Shown piece by piece: positions 1 to 7,458 of a stretch of 14,126 bases of DNA. This stretch comes from JAACPR01 sp964598245. Lineage in GTDB: Bacteria > Patescibacteriota > Minisyncoccia > Phycocordibacterales > JAACPR01. The notes under the pieces were generated by a model. That model had not been told where the DNA came from. It ran no database searches and worked only from the letters and a program-made list of their open reading frames with translations. The stretch lies in assembly GCA_964598245.1 (NCBI GenBank), contig CAZRAX010000013.1:1-14126 (forward strand), in the 5' to 3' direction. The translations under genes were made by a program, and so were the position numbers. Within the stretch, counting starts at the first letter, position 1; every line of letters begins with the position of its first letter.

Positions 1-10
1 CATGGCAGAT

Positions 11-19
11 ATTGTAGCA
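11..19 (-). promoter_or_regulatory. Possible extended -10 promoter at the left edge
   Basis: On the minus strand the bases read TGCTACAAT, an extended -10 element (TGn plus TACAAT, five of six matches to TATAAT). Seven bases further on an ATG occupies positions 3-1 and leaves the window. This could be the promoter of a nearly leaderless gene lying to the left, downstream of the tRNA. No convincing -35 is seen and only one codon is visible, so this is weak. Confidence 0.25.
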
Positions 20-49
20 TGATTTTTAGGAAAATAAAGCTATTTTATG

Positions 50-121
50 TGCCCCCAGCAGGAATCGAACCTGCGACTAGCCCTTAGGACGGGCCTGTTA
101 TATCCACTTAACTACAGGGGC
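50..121 (-). tRNA. tRNA-Arg (anticodon CCU)
   Basis: The minus strand folds into a full cloverleaf of 72 nt including the discriminator base. The acceptor stem is GCCCCTG against TGGGGGC with G-U pairs at its inner end. The D stem is GTTA/TAAC with GG in the loop. The anticodon stem is GGCCC/GGGCT around the loop GTCCTAA, which gives anticodon CCU and reads AGG arginine codons. The variable loop is AGTC. The T stem is GCAGG/CCTGC with loop TTCGATT. The discriminator is A at position 50. The next bases are CAT, so the CCA end is not encoded and must be added by a CCA-adding enzyme. The gene begins only 16 nt after the glutaredoxin stop codon with no terminator between, so it is probably co-transcribed with the two genes upstream and released by RNase P and other nucleases. 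Confidence 0.95.
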
Positions 122-137
122 TGGTCCAAAGACCATA

Positions 138-371
138 TTACATTCCAAGCATTTCTTTAATTTTTGCCTGATCAAAACCGACAACAACCTGATCATCAAT
201 CTCAATTACTGGAACTCCCATTTGTCCAGTTTTTTCAACCATTTCAGACCTTTTTTCTGCATCTGCAGCCACATCAATTTCTTGATATTCGACATTATTT
301 TCTTGAAAAAATTGTTTTGCCAACTGACAATAGGTACAAGTTGGAGTTGAATAAATTGTTACTTTAGCCAT
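138..371 (-). CDS. Glutaredoxin-like thiol-disulfide oxidoreductase
   Basis: A 77-residue cytoplasmic protein that is a complete single-domain glutaredoxin/NrdH-type fold. The redox motif C12-T-Y-C15 follows the first beta strand. The cis-proline loop TGQMGVP is at 48-54 with Pro54. GFD (65-67) near the end corresponds to the GG/GFD turn of the family. The length matches NrdH and short bacterial glutaredoxins (75-85 residues). Such proteins pass electrons to ribonucleotide reductase or reduce small disulfides; which partner applies here is inference, although a class II reductase lies about 7 kb away. It starts with ATG 48 nt after the ftsB-like stop and is followed closely by tRNA-Arg, consistent with one transcript. 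No Shine-Dalgarno is visible (the leader is only A and T near the ATG). CTYC differs from the classic CPYC of GrxA; NrdH usually has CVQC or CPQC. Confidence 0.9.
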   Translation of the reverse strand: MAKVTIYSTPTCTYCQLAKQFFQENNVEYQEIDVAADAEKRSEMVEKTGQMGVPVIEIDDQVVVGFDQAKIKEMLGM

Positions 372-419
372 ATTTAATTAAATTAAGTTACTAATATTAA
401 GCTATTCTATCAAAAAGTT

Positions 420-803
420 TTAATTAAACAACTCAAAAATAAAATTTTCAATTTTTTTTAAAAAATTGTCATTTGTTTGAACTTCTGGTTCTAAATCTTC
501 AGAATCTAATATGAAAACAGCTCTTTCCCCTTCTTTGGCAACAAAATAATTATCTCTTAATATTTCCTCCTGACCAACTTTTGTATTTAATCTAGATAAT
601 TCCTCTTCTAGAAGATTTTTTTTAAATTGATGTTCTTCAAAATTTTCTTTTGAATTATTTAAAGTCTGGCTAACTATCATTTGTTTTTGAAAAATTTTAA
701 AAGTCCCATGAGCTAAAAAAATAAAAACAATTAAAAAAACAATCAAAGTTAAATTTGAATACAATCTTTTATGATTTTTTCTTTTAAGTTCAAATTCGAG
801 CAT
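420..803 (-). CDS. FtsB/DivIC-family septum formation initiator protein
   Basis: A 127-residue bitopic membrane protein. A basic N-terminus (KRKNHKR) is followed by a transmembrane helix at about 18-31, then a heptad-like coiled coil at about 40-75, then a conserved-looking module at 78-99 (GQEEILRDN followed by EGERAVFIL). That module resembles the 'E-x-x-A-R-E-x-L-G-x-V-x-x-G-E' block that follows the coiled coil in FtsB/DivIC proteins. The C-terminal tail from about 100 is acidic, then hydrophobic. Family members join FtsL and FtsQ in the divisome, with the coiled coil outside the cytoplasmic membrane. The topology and order match the family well, but sequence similarity in this family is always low. 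It is the first gene of the unit ftsB-like, glutaredoxin, tRNA-Arg, and has a good promoter 24 nt upstream of its ATG. Confidence 0.75.
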   Translation of the reverse strand: MLEFELKRKNHKRLYSNLTLIVFLIVFIFLAHGTFKIFQKQMIVSQTLNNSKENFEEHQFKKNLLEEELSRLNTKVGQEEILRDNYFVAKEGERAVFILDSEDLEPEVQTNDNFLKKIENFIFELFN

Positions 804-826
804 ATAGATTTAAATAAAACTTTATG

Positions 827-854
827 ATAATATTCTAACATAAAAATATGTCAA
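827..854 (-). promoter_or_regulatory. Promoter of the ftsB-like/glutaredoxin/tRNA-Arg unit
   Basis: On the minus strand a perfect -35 TTGACA (854-849) is separated by 16 nt from TATTAT (832-827), five of six matches to the -10 consensus. Transcription would begin near 820, about 17 nt before the ftsB-like ATG. The -35 hexamer overlaps the ATG of the small plus-strand ORF at 848, so the two genes, if both real, compete for this stretch. Confidence 0.65.
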
Positions 855-967
855 TTTTATTCCACAAAAAAAGTCGTAAAATAGTTAAAATAGTCTTTGG
901 TTTTTTGGCTATTTTAATCGCCCTAAGCATGATCCTGCTTTATTCACCAGGGTTACTAAATGTCTAA
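848..967 (+). CDS. Small single-pass membrane protein (39 aa), hypothetical
   Basis: The only plausible plus-strand gene. It is an uninterrupted 39-codon ORF from ATG to TAA filling the gap between the divergent ftsB-like gene and the convergent lepA, whose stop it overlaps by 3-4 nt. The translation has a short basic N-terminus (HKKSRKIVK, residues 6-14), one strong hydrophobic helix at about 15-32, and a short tail, LYSPGLLNV. The positive-inside rule predicts the N-terminus in the cytoplasm. I recognise the general type (tiny basic-plus-helix proteins common in Patescibacteria) but no named family. A weak -10-like GATAAT lies at 826-831 with no clear -35. It may be chance, since AT-rich DNA readily encodes hydrophobic stretches; the full occupancy of the intergenic space and protein-like composition favour a real gene. 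Confidence 0.5.
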   Translation: MSILFHKKSRKIVKIVFGFLAILIALSMILLYSPGLLNV

Positions 968-2814
968 CTTTCATTTTTCATCATCTTTAGAAAAATATCT
1001 TGGCCGATATTAACTTTTCCCTTTTCTTGCATTTTCTTTTTTCCTTTCTTTTGTTTTTCTCGTAATTTCATTTTACGGGTAATATCGCCACCATATAAAT
1101 GAGCCGTGACATTCTTTCGAAGTGCAGACAAAGTCTTTGATGACACAATTCTGCCCATCGCTTTGCATTGAATTTTTGTTGCAAACATTTGACGTGGTAA
1201 AATATTGTAAAGTTTCTCAACGGTCTTTTCACACTCTTCTTGAATACGATGTTTAGAAATAATTTTTGAAAAAGCTGGAAATTCTTGTTCAGCAACCAAA
1301 ACTTCCATTTTAACAACATCAGCAGATCTATAATCCAATAATTCATAAGACAAAGAAGCATACCCTGACGATACGCTTTTTAATTCATCAAAAAAATTTC
1401 TCATTAATTCACGGAGTGGTACTTGTGCAGTAATAGAACTACGATTATTACTTAGGGTTAGGGTTTCACTTGGAATGGCCTCGTGCGAATACATCACTTG
1501 CATAACATCACCCAAATATTCATTTGGTAAAATTATTTTAACTTGTGCCCAAGGTTCAGTAATTTTTTCTATTTCTCCATAATCAGGAAAAGCAGATGGT
1601 GAATATGCTTTAATCTCTTCTCCTTTTTTATTAGTAACTAAATAATTAATACTCGGTAAAGTAATAATTAAATCTAAGTTAAATTCACGGCGTAACCGCT
1701 CTGTAATAATTTCTAAATGAAGCATACCAAGAAATCCACATCGAAAACCTCGACCAAGCGTCCCTGATGATTCTTCTTCAAATGTCAGTGAGCTATCGGT
1801 TAATTTTAATTTACCAAGTGCGCTTCGCAAGTCAGTAAAATCATCTTGGGATTCGGGAAAAACACTTGCCCAAACAACTGGTTTTGGTTCTTGATAACCT
1901 GATAATGCTTGCAATTTAGAATTTTGATCCATAACAGTGTCCCCGACAAAAGCCACATCTGGCTCTTTGATACCTGTAACAATATATCCAATTTCCCCAG
2001 TTTTAAGAGAATCAACTTTTAATTCACTGGGCTTGAAAATACCCACCTCATTTGGGCCAAAATTGCGATTTGAGGCATTAAACTTAATCTTTTGACTCTG
2101 TTTAAGTTCCCCGTCAAAAACACGAGTATAGACGACTATTCCCTTGTGATTTGAATACTGGAAATCAAAAATAAGCGACCTGAAATCATTATTTTTATTT
2201 TCTAATGAAGCTGGTTTAGGAGCTGGAATTTTTTTAATAATTTCAGTCAACAGCTCTTTAACTCCTTCACCGGTCTTGCCTGAAGTCAAAATAATTTCTG
2301 ATTCATCACATTCAATTAAATTTATAATTTCTTTTTTTACATCTTCAATTCTAGAATTTTTGGAATCAATTTTTGAAAGAACAGGAATAATTGTTAGTCC
2401 AAGATCTTTGGCCATTTGGAGAGTTGTTAGAGTCTGGGCTTGAATTCCCTGTGTTGAATCGATCAAAAGAATTGTCCCTTCAACCGCTTTAAGAGCTCGA
2501 GAAACTTCATATGAAAAATCAATATGTCCTGGAGTATCAATTAAATTTAAAATATATTTTTGATTTTGACCAGAGTTGTCAGCTTCCTCGTAATTCATCG
2601 TCACAGGTCGCATTTTGATTGTAATACCCCTTTCTCTTTCAAGTTCCATATCATCTAAAACTTGCTCTTTCATTTGACGCTTATCAATAGTTTTAGTAAT
2701 TTCAAGCATCCGATCGGCTAGAGTCGATTTTCCATGATCAATATGGGCAATTATAGAAAAATTTCTAATGTTTAACATTGGCAAAATACTAGCATATTTT
2801 TTATTAAAGCTCAT
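964..2814 (-). CDS. lepA: Translation elongation factor 4 (LepA), ribosome back-translocating GTPase
   Basis: A 616-residue LepA (family usually about 600). Numbering from the ATG at 2814: G1 AHIDHGKST 23-31; switch I region RGITIK 62-67; G3 DTPGH 93-97; G4 SKID 147-150; G5 TSGK 177-180. The C-terminal LepA-specific domain is intact, including the LPRQMF motif, the LSALRKNVTAHLYGGDITRK stretch and a basic KQKKGKKKM tail. LepA binds stalled or mistranslocated ribosomes and aids translation or subunit assembly under ionic stress. G4 is usually NKID; here the Asn is Ser. The ATG at 2814 overlaps the end of murJ by 11 nt, suggesting coupling. A start at 2778 (604 aa) is also possible and would put NIRNF next to the Met, as in E. 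coli; a longer frame reaches 2835 but runs deeper into murJ. It is the last gene of the operon; no clear terminator follows. Confidence 0.95.
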   Translation of the reverse strand: MSFNKKYASILPMLNIRNFSIIAHIDHGKSTLADRMLEITKTIDKRQMKEQVLDDMELERERGITIKMRPVTMNYEEADNSGQNQKYILNLIDTPGHIDFSYEVSRALKAVEGTILLIDSTQGIQAQTLTTLQMAKDLGLTIIPVLSKIDSKNSRIEDVKKEIINLIECDESEIILTSGKTGEGVKELLTEIIKKIPAPKPASLENKNNDFRSLIFDFQYSNHKGIVVYTRVFDGELKQSQKIKFNASNRNFGPNEVGIFKPSELKVDSLKTGEIGYIVTGIKEPDVAFVGDTVMDQNSKLQALSGYQEPKPVVWASVFPESQDDFTDLRSALGKLKLTDSSLTFEEESSGTLGRGFRCGFLGMLHLEIITERLRREFNLDLIITLPSINYLVTNKKGEEIKAYSPSAFPDYGEIEKITEPWAQVKIILPNEYLGDVMQVMYSHEAIPSETLTLSNNRSSITAQVPLRELMRNFFDELKSVSSGYASLSYELLDYRSADVVKMEVLVAEQEFPAFSKIISKHRIQEECEKTVEKLYNILPRQMFATKIQCKAMGRIVSSKTLSALRKNVTAHLYGGDITRKMKLREKQKKGKKKMQEKGKVNIGQDIFLKMMKNES

Positions 2815-4480
2815 CTTGACCCGAAGCAATAGCACGGGTCTTCCAGAATTTATGATGAAATGTTTTCCAAACTTCTTTGATCTCTTTGTTTTTAAATAAA
2901 ATTAAAATAATTAAACCAACAATGATTCCTAAAATTCCAGATAAAAATCCTTGCAAGAAAATACCCACTAAAGTTTCTAAATCAAAAATATCATCAAAAA
3001 AGTCCAACATTAAATAGGTTGTAACACCAGCAAAAACTGAAGAAATAAAACTATCTGTTGCTGTTTTCCAAACTCTAGACGAAAAACCTCTAAAATTATT
3101 TTCAAAATAAAACCAGAGAATAATAGCATTCAAAATCATTCCCAATGAAAAAGCTAACGGAAGCATCAAAACAACTGTTCCATTTAAATTATTAACTCTG
3201 AGCAAATTTTCAAAGAAATTTTGAAATTGAGGATTAGTTAAATAAAGATTAGTTAAAAGAAATGCTAAAACAATTGTTGTGGCAACAGAAATCAAATTAA
3301 TAAGAAGAGGTTTTCTGGTTTGGCCCGCAGAATAATACCCACGAACAAAAATTAAAATCAGAGATTGTGCAACAACAGAAATTGAGAATAATGCCAACGC
3401 TGCAGCAGTTAATCTAGTATCAGACCAATCAAAAGACCCTGCACCCAAAATAACTCGAACAATTTGAGCGCGCAGAACAATAAACATAACAATCACTGGA
3501 AATGACCAAAAGATAACATGCCTAGTTGCAATAATTATTTTTGATAAAAATTCTTCTGTTTTATTTTCAATAAAAAGTCTCGACAATGTCGGGAAAGCAG
3601 CTAGTGAATAACTAACTCCAATAATCGCCAAAGGTACCGATTGCAAATTATATGCAAAATTAAAAATTGCAATTGATCCTGCTGTAATCGTAGAGGCAAT
3701 TGAAATTAAAACAAGTAATGTAATCTGCGAAGAAGCTAAGGTTATTGTTCTTGGTAACGAAAGAAACAAAACTTTTCTAACAATTTGCCAATCAATATTA
3801 AAAGTAATTTTAGGAAGCAAAGAATGTTGCATAATCATTGGCAGTTGAACAGCAAGGTGGAAAATTAATCCCAAAACAACTCCCAATACTAGACCAACTG
3901 GTCCCCAGATTGGATAAAAATAAATAATACCAACAATAATTCCAAGATTATATAAAATTGGACTAATAGCATAGATAAAAAATCTTCGATACGCTTGAAC
4001 TACCCCACCAAACAATTGAGAAACACCAAGCAAAAATGGTGATAGAAAAAGGATTTTGGTAAATAAAATTAACTCATCCGAATAAGAACCAGCCAAAATA
4101 TCAGGAACGAAAATTTTCAAAAGAGGTTCTGTAAAAAGAAAAACAATAGAAATAATTATAATTGCTAAAAAAATAAAAACTGTAAATAAACTATTAATTG
4201 TTTTTTGAAATTCAATTATGTCATCTTTTCTTTTTGAAAAAATAGGAACCAAAACTGCTGCTGAAACCAATGCTGTCACAATAACAAAAAGTAAATCAGG
4301 TATTCGAAAAGATGCGTAATAAACATCAACAATTTCAGAAGCACCAAAGTTAGCGGCCAGTAATCTATCCCTGATCAAAGCCAGCACTTGTGACAGGAAA
4401 GCAAAAATCGCCAAAAGATAAGCTGCTTCGTGTAGCCCTTTAATTTCCCTACCTAAAAAAGTAATAATTCTTTTAACCAT
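2804..4480 (-). CDS. murJ: MurJ/MviN-family lipid flippase
   Basis: A 558-residue polytopic membrane protein of the MOP superfamily with about 14 helices. The family signature after helix 1 is clear: IRDRLLAANFG (36-46) and VDVYYASFRIPDLL (51-64). The mid-protein stretch FNFAYNLQSVPLAIIG and the later RGYYSAGQTRKP are also typical. MurJ flips lipid II across the cytoplasmic membrane for peptidoglycan synthesis. From memory of E. coli MurJ, R24 and D25 are kept (R37, D38), but R18 is Gln (Q31), R52 aligns with Phe (F65), the usual EGA-x-x-x-AFVP block reads VTALVSAAVLVP, and R270 aligns with Asn. Lineage divergence or another lipid-linked substrate, such as the product handled by the upstream polymerase/ligase, is possible. 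Its ATG overlaps the upstream stop by one base (TAATG), and its end overlaps lepA, which suggests translational coupling. The C-terminus is basic after the last helix. Confidence 0.87.
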   Translation of the reverse strand: MVKRIITFLGREIKGLHEAAYLLAIFAFLSQVLALIRDRLLAANFGASEIVDVYYASFRIPDLLFVIVTALVSAAVLVPIFSKRKDDIIEFQKTINSLFTVFIFLAIIIISIVFLFTEPLLKIFVPDILAGSYSDELILFTKILFLSPFLLGVSQLFGGVVQAYRRFFIYAISPILYNLGIIVGIIYFYPIWGPVGLVLGVVLGLIFHLAVQLPMIMQHSLLPKITFNIDWQIVRKVLFLSLPRTITLASSQITLLVLISIASTITAGSIAIFNFAYNLQSVPLAIIGVSYSLAAFPTLSRLFIENKTEEFLSKIIIATRHVIFWSFPVIVMFIVLRAQIVRVILGAGSFDWSDTRLTAAALALFSISVVAQSLILIFVRGYYSAGQTRKPLLINLISVATTIVLAFLLTNLYLTNPQFQNFFENLLRVNNLNGTVVLMLPLAFSLGMILNAIILWFYFENNFRGFSSRVWKTATDSFISSVFAGVTTYLMLDFFDDIFDLETLVGIFLQGFLSGILGIIVGLIILILFKNKEIKEVWKTFHHKFWKTRAIASGQDEL

Positions 4481-6934
4481 TATTCAATTTCAACTTGTTC
4501 GACAGACTGAAATTCTTCTTCTGTAAGATCTTCAGTTTCTAATTCTGCTTCAGCTGACTCTTCAATCGGTGGTTCATCTCTATTTTCTGGTTCATCATTA
4601 ATTGGTGGATCAACTATATCAGAACCAAAAAATGGTGGGTTACCGCCTTGAAGATTTTGCAAAATGAACCGAACTTCTTCATTATTAGGATTTAACTGCA
4701 TCAAATCATTAAATTGTTTGATTGCATCTTGTCTCCTGTTGACTTCATAATAACTTAGACCCAAAAAATATTTTGCATTTGCATAAAATGGACTCCTGAT
4801 TAAAGCAGACTCAAAAGAACTAACTGCGGATTGGAAATTATTATCTTGATATTGCAATAATCCTAATTGGAAAAAAGTTACAGGATCATTCGGTCGAACG
4901 AGAGTCGTCAGGCGAACATTTTCTATTGCCTTTTCAATTTCACCTTCTAAAACATTAATTCTTGATAACAAATAAACCGCATCAGTATAATTTGATTTTA
5001 TTTCAAGTGCTTGATTAATTAATTCTTTTGCTTTTTCTAAATTATCAGTTGAAAAGTAAATTCTAGCTAAAGCAAGTGGGATTCTAGGATCTTTTGGATT
5101 TAATTCTCTGGCTTGATTCATGAAATTAATAGCTTGATCAGAAATACCATCAATCTCTAAAGATGTTAGCCCTGCAAACAAATTTCCCAAATAATAAAAA
5201 TTATTGTAATTTGTTTTATCATATTCAACTGCAGCACTAGCTAACCTAATTGATTGAGCAATATTATTTTCAAAAGAAATTATTCTATCAGACTCTGGAA
5301 TATTTTGATTATTTTGTGCTTGTAGAGCTCTAACTTGAAAGATTTCTGAAAGATTCCTCAAACTAATATCATTCTGATCAAATGTTATAGAAGCACTAAT
5401 TCTTTCCTGAGCTAAATCAAAATTATTTTGTTGAATAGAAATTAATCCTTGTCTTTGATAAACATTAGCAACCAGTTTCTCAATTAAATTATAACCAATG
5501 AAAATTGACCCCAACAAAATAACGACTATCAAGAAAATATAAACAAAACCATATTTAGGAGATTTAGAAATGCTAAATTCTGCAATACCTAATATTTTTT
5601 CTCGATACAAAGATCCTATAAAAATTGAACTAAACAAAAATGTTAGGAATAAGTTTGTATAACTAGGAATATAGATAAAGGACATAATCCACAAATACAA
5701 AGATGCTAAAAATGATGACACTAAAATAAATTTACTCTCATTTGAATTGAATTTTTTGAACAAGTTGTTAAAACCAAGATAAATAAAAGTTAATAGGAAA
5801 GCTAACCATGAAAGAACTCCCAAAAGTCCATTTTTAACAAAATATGTTGGAATTAAACCATACCCATATCTAAAATCGGTACTCCAAAGCTCTGTTAAAT
5901 TAATTGTATCCGGCTTTAATTTTACCCATTGATTAACAAAAGGTTCTCCACTTCCAACAAGTAAATTATCTTTCAAAGATCCCTCAATAATATCATAAGT
6001 NNNNNNNNNNATAAGTTGCAGTAACTGATGGTCTGATATCTACAAAATTAATATTTGCTGAAGATTGAAATCTTGAAACTAAATTAGCACCAGATAATAT
6101 AATAAATAAAGAAATAATTAAAATAACCAGAGGAACCCTTGGAAAACTTTTTTTATCCCCACCTTCAAAAACTTTCTCATTAATTAAGAAATAAATAAAA
6201 ATCAAAAGTGAAAAAATTCCAATAACAACCCAAAGTTCAAAGAAACCAATTAAAACTAGAAAAATCAAGAAAAAAGGTATCAAAGAATACATCAATATTT
6301 TTAAACCTTTGTTGATATTTTTAAAATATTGAATTGAAAACAAATTTAAAATTAAAATAAGTCCAATAAAAATTCCAAAATCAAACCATTTACCGATTGT
6401 ATTAGTAATATTAGTAAAGAAAAAACCAAAATTTGGAACTAAATTAGGTAAGGTAATCAGAAAAATTTGAAAAATAATAATAATTACAGATGACAAACCA
6501 AGAACTAAATAGATTAGATAAGAGTTTTTAATATTTTTAAAAATAAATGAGGCAACAAAGAAAAAAATAAAAAGAGACAACAAAACCACAGAAGAATCTA
6601 GACCGAAATCTCTTCCCCAAAAAGAAACATTAAAGCTGTTTGATAAAAAAGTAGAGGCCAAATTTACAACAACAACAAAAACAGCAAATAAAGATAATAA
6701 ATTAAAAGGAATATAAAATTTTTCTTGTCTAAAACTATTAATCGACCAAATAAATAAAATGGCATAAATAGTTATTAACAAAGTAAATCCTTTCAAAGAA
6801 GCGACATCTAAGAAATTATTAGGAATAAATATAATCGGTAAAAGAAAAGTTAATATCGTAGTCAAGATAAAAATAATTGAGAAATCTGATTTTTGTTTTA
6901 AATCGCTGTTGGTATCTATTTGTTCTTCTGGCAT
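4480..6934 (-). CDS. O-antigen ligase/polymerase-like membrane protein with C-terminal TPR repeats (interrupted by an assembly gap)
   Basis: The reading frame appears as two pieces because of 10 N at 6001-6010. Both edges of the gap carry the same six bases, ATAAGT. Removing the Ns and one copy joins the pieces in frame as VTATY-DIIEGSLKDN, giving one 812-residue protein. Residues 1-480 contain about 12 transmembrane helices with the Wzy/WaaL ligase-type motif: the joined IRPSVTATY-DIIEGSLKDN followed by VGSGEPF resembles the A-T-x-x-I-A-x-x-x-I-x-x-x-P-x-x-G-x-G-P-x-x-F block of this superfamily. Residues about 486-764 form TPR repeats, for example the repeat around LALARIYFSTDNLEKAKELI. The last 45 residues are acidic. 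Such proteins polymerise or transfer lipid-linked glycans to surface acceptors; the substrate cannot be read from sequence. It starts the operon with murJ and lepA. The leader is very AT-rich with no Shine-Dalgarno. Confidence 0.82.
6001..6010. other. Scaffold gap (10 N), probably spurious
   Basis: Ten Ns interrupt the polymerase/ligase gene. Both flanks end in ATAAGT. The nominal spacing puts the two coding halves out of frame, while collapsing the gap with a six-base overlap (removing 16 nt) restores one frame and a recognisable ligase motif. The gap length is therefore likely a placeholder and the true sequence probably has no missing bases here. Confidence 0.8.
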
Positions 6935-6963
6935 AAATTTAATGTTAATTTATTAATTAACTC

Positions 6964-6991
6964 ATTATAATAGAGATTGGTCTTTTATCAA
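6964..6991 (-). promoter_or_regulatory. Promoter of the ligase-TPR/murJ/lepA operon
   Basis: On the minus strand TTGATA (6991-6986) and a perfect TATAAT (6969-6964) are spaced by 16 nt. Predicted start of transcription is near 6957, giving a leader of about 23 nt made almost wholly of A and T. It lies directly downstream of the rnpB terminator, so this operon is separately initiated. Confidence 0.75.
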
Positions 6992-6995
6992 AATG

Positions 6996-7024
6996 AAAAA
7001 TCCACTCCGAAAGAGTGGATTTTT
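6996..7024 (-). terminator. Intrinsic terminator of rnpB
   Basis: A 12-bp stem with a 5-nt loop: TCCACTC (7001-7007) pairs with GAGTGGA (7013-7019), extended by A5/T5. On the minus strand it ends in a T run right after the RNase P RNA 3' end (7028). The symmetric A and T tracts could make it work in both directions, but no plus-strand gene approaches it. Confidence 0.85.
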
Positions 7025-7027
7025 CCA

Positions 7028-7423
7028 AGGTATACAATAAGCCGAATCCTGTCCAGAATCTATTATTAGATTCTTGAGTAATTATTTATCTGATTCAAAA
7101 GTTACCTAATGAATTCAAGCGGCACTTCGGTTTTTTGATAAATCAAATTAACCGACACGACCTTGCATACAGGTAAAGATTTAGCCGTTTCACCCGCAAT
7201 ATTACTATTGCGACTTAACCAAAACATTTATCTCGAGAGCTAAATTTTTTGGCTATCTTTTCTTTTTCAAAAAAAGACGTCTCTGCTCGCACCTCGCAAG
7301 TTACCTTGGACGGGCGTTACCCGCTACCCTGCTACTTTTGGCGCAAGCCAAAAGTGTATGTTCGGACTTTCCTCGATGATTAGTTGACCGAAATTCTAAT
7401 CACCGCAATTACTTAGCATACCT
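7028..7423 (-). ncRNA. rnpB: RNase P RNA (bacterial, type A-like)
   Basis: The catalytic RNA that removes 5' leaders from pre-tRNA. The termini pair as helix P1: AGGTATGC (7423-7416) with GTATACCT (7035-7028), giving a 396-nt RNA. The hallmark GAGGAAAGTCCG lies at 7374-7363 and the 3' core block ACAGGATTCGGCTTA at about 7052-7038; these form P4 and its surroundings. Also visible: a hairpin GTGATTAG/CTAATCAT before the hallmark (P3), GGGTAACGCCCG, and a P9-like 7-bp stem with GTAA tetraloop (7212-7195) followed by GGGTGAAACGG. After that the sequence passes directly to CTAAATC and ATGCAAGG. The GGTAAGAGC block and helix P12 expected there are not visible. An extra 9-bp hairpin sits at 7355-7334. 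The L15 region reads CCGAAGTGCCGCTTGA, without the GGU of E. coli. It is flanked by its own promoter and terminator. Confidence 0.95.
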
Positions 7424-7430
7424 ATACTTA

Positions 7431-7458
7431 ATTATAACACTTATTAAAGTTAAGTCAA
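7431..7458 (-). promoter_or_regulatory. rnpB promoter
   Basis: Minus strand TTGACT (7458-7453), 16-nt spacer, perfect TATAAT (7436-7431). The predicted start, about seven bases on (near 7424), coincides with the first base of helix P1, which supports both calls. Confidence 0.85.

Noticed and set aside
1..3. ATG of a gene leaving the left edge
   Set aside because: Only one codon is visible, so no gene can be supported; only the promoter-like bases are listed.
2815..2835. Longer LepA start at 2835
   Set aside because: It runs further into the end of murJ and adds residues not seen in LepA proteins; the ATG at 2814 or 2778 is more reasonable.
5976..6934. Two separate genes or a real frameshift at the ligase/TPR locus
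   Set aside because: The break coincides with the N gap, the second piece would need a TTG start, and the shared ATAAGT restores a single frame.
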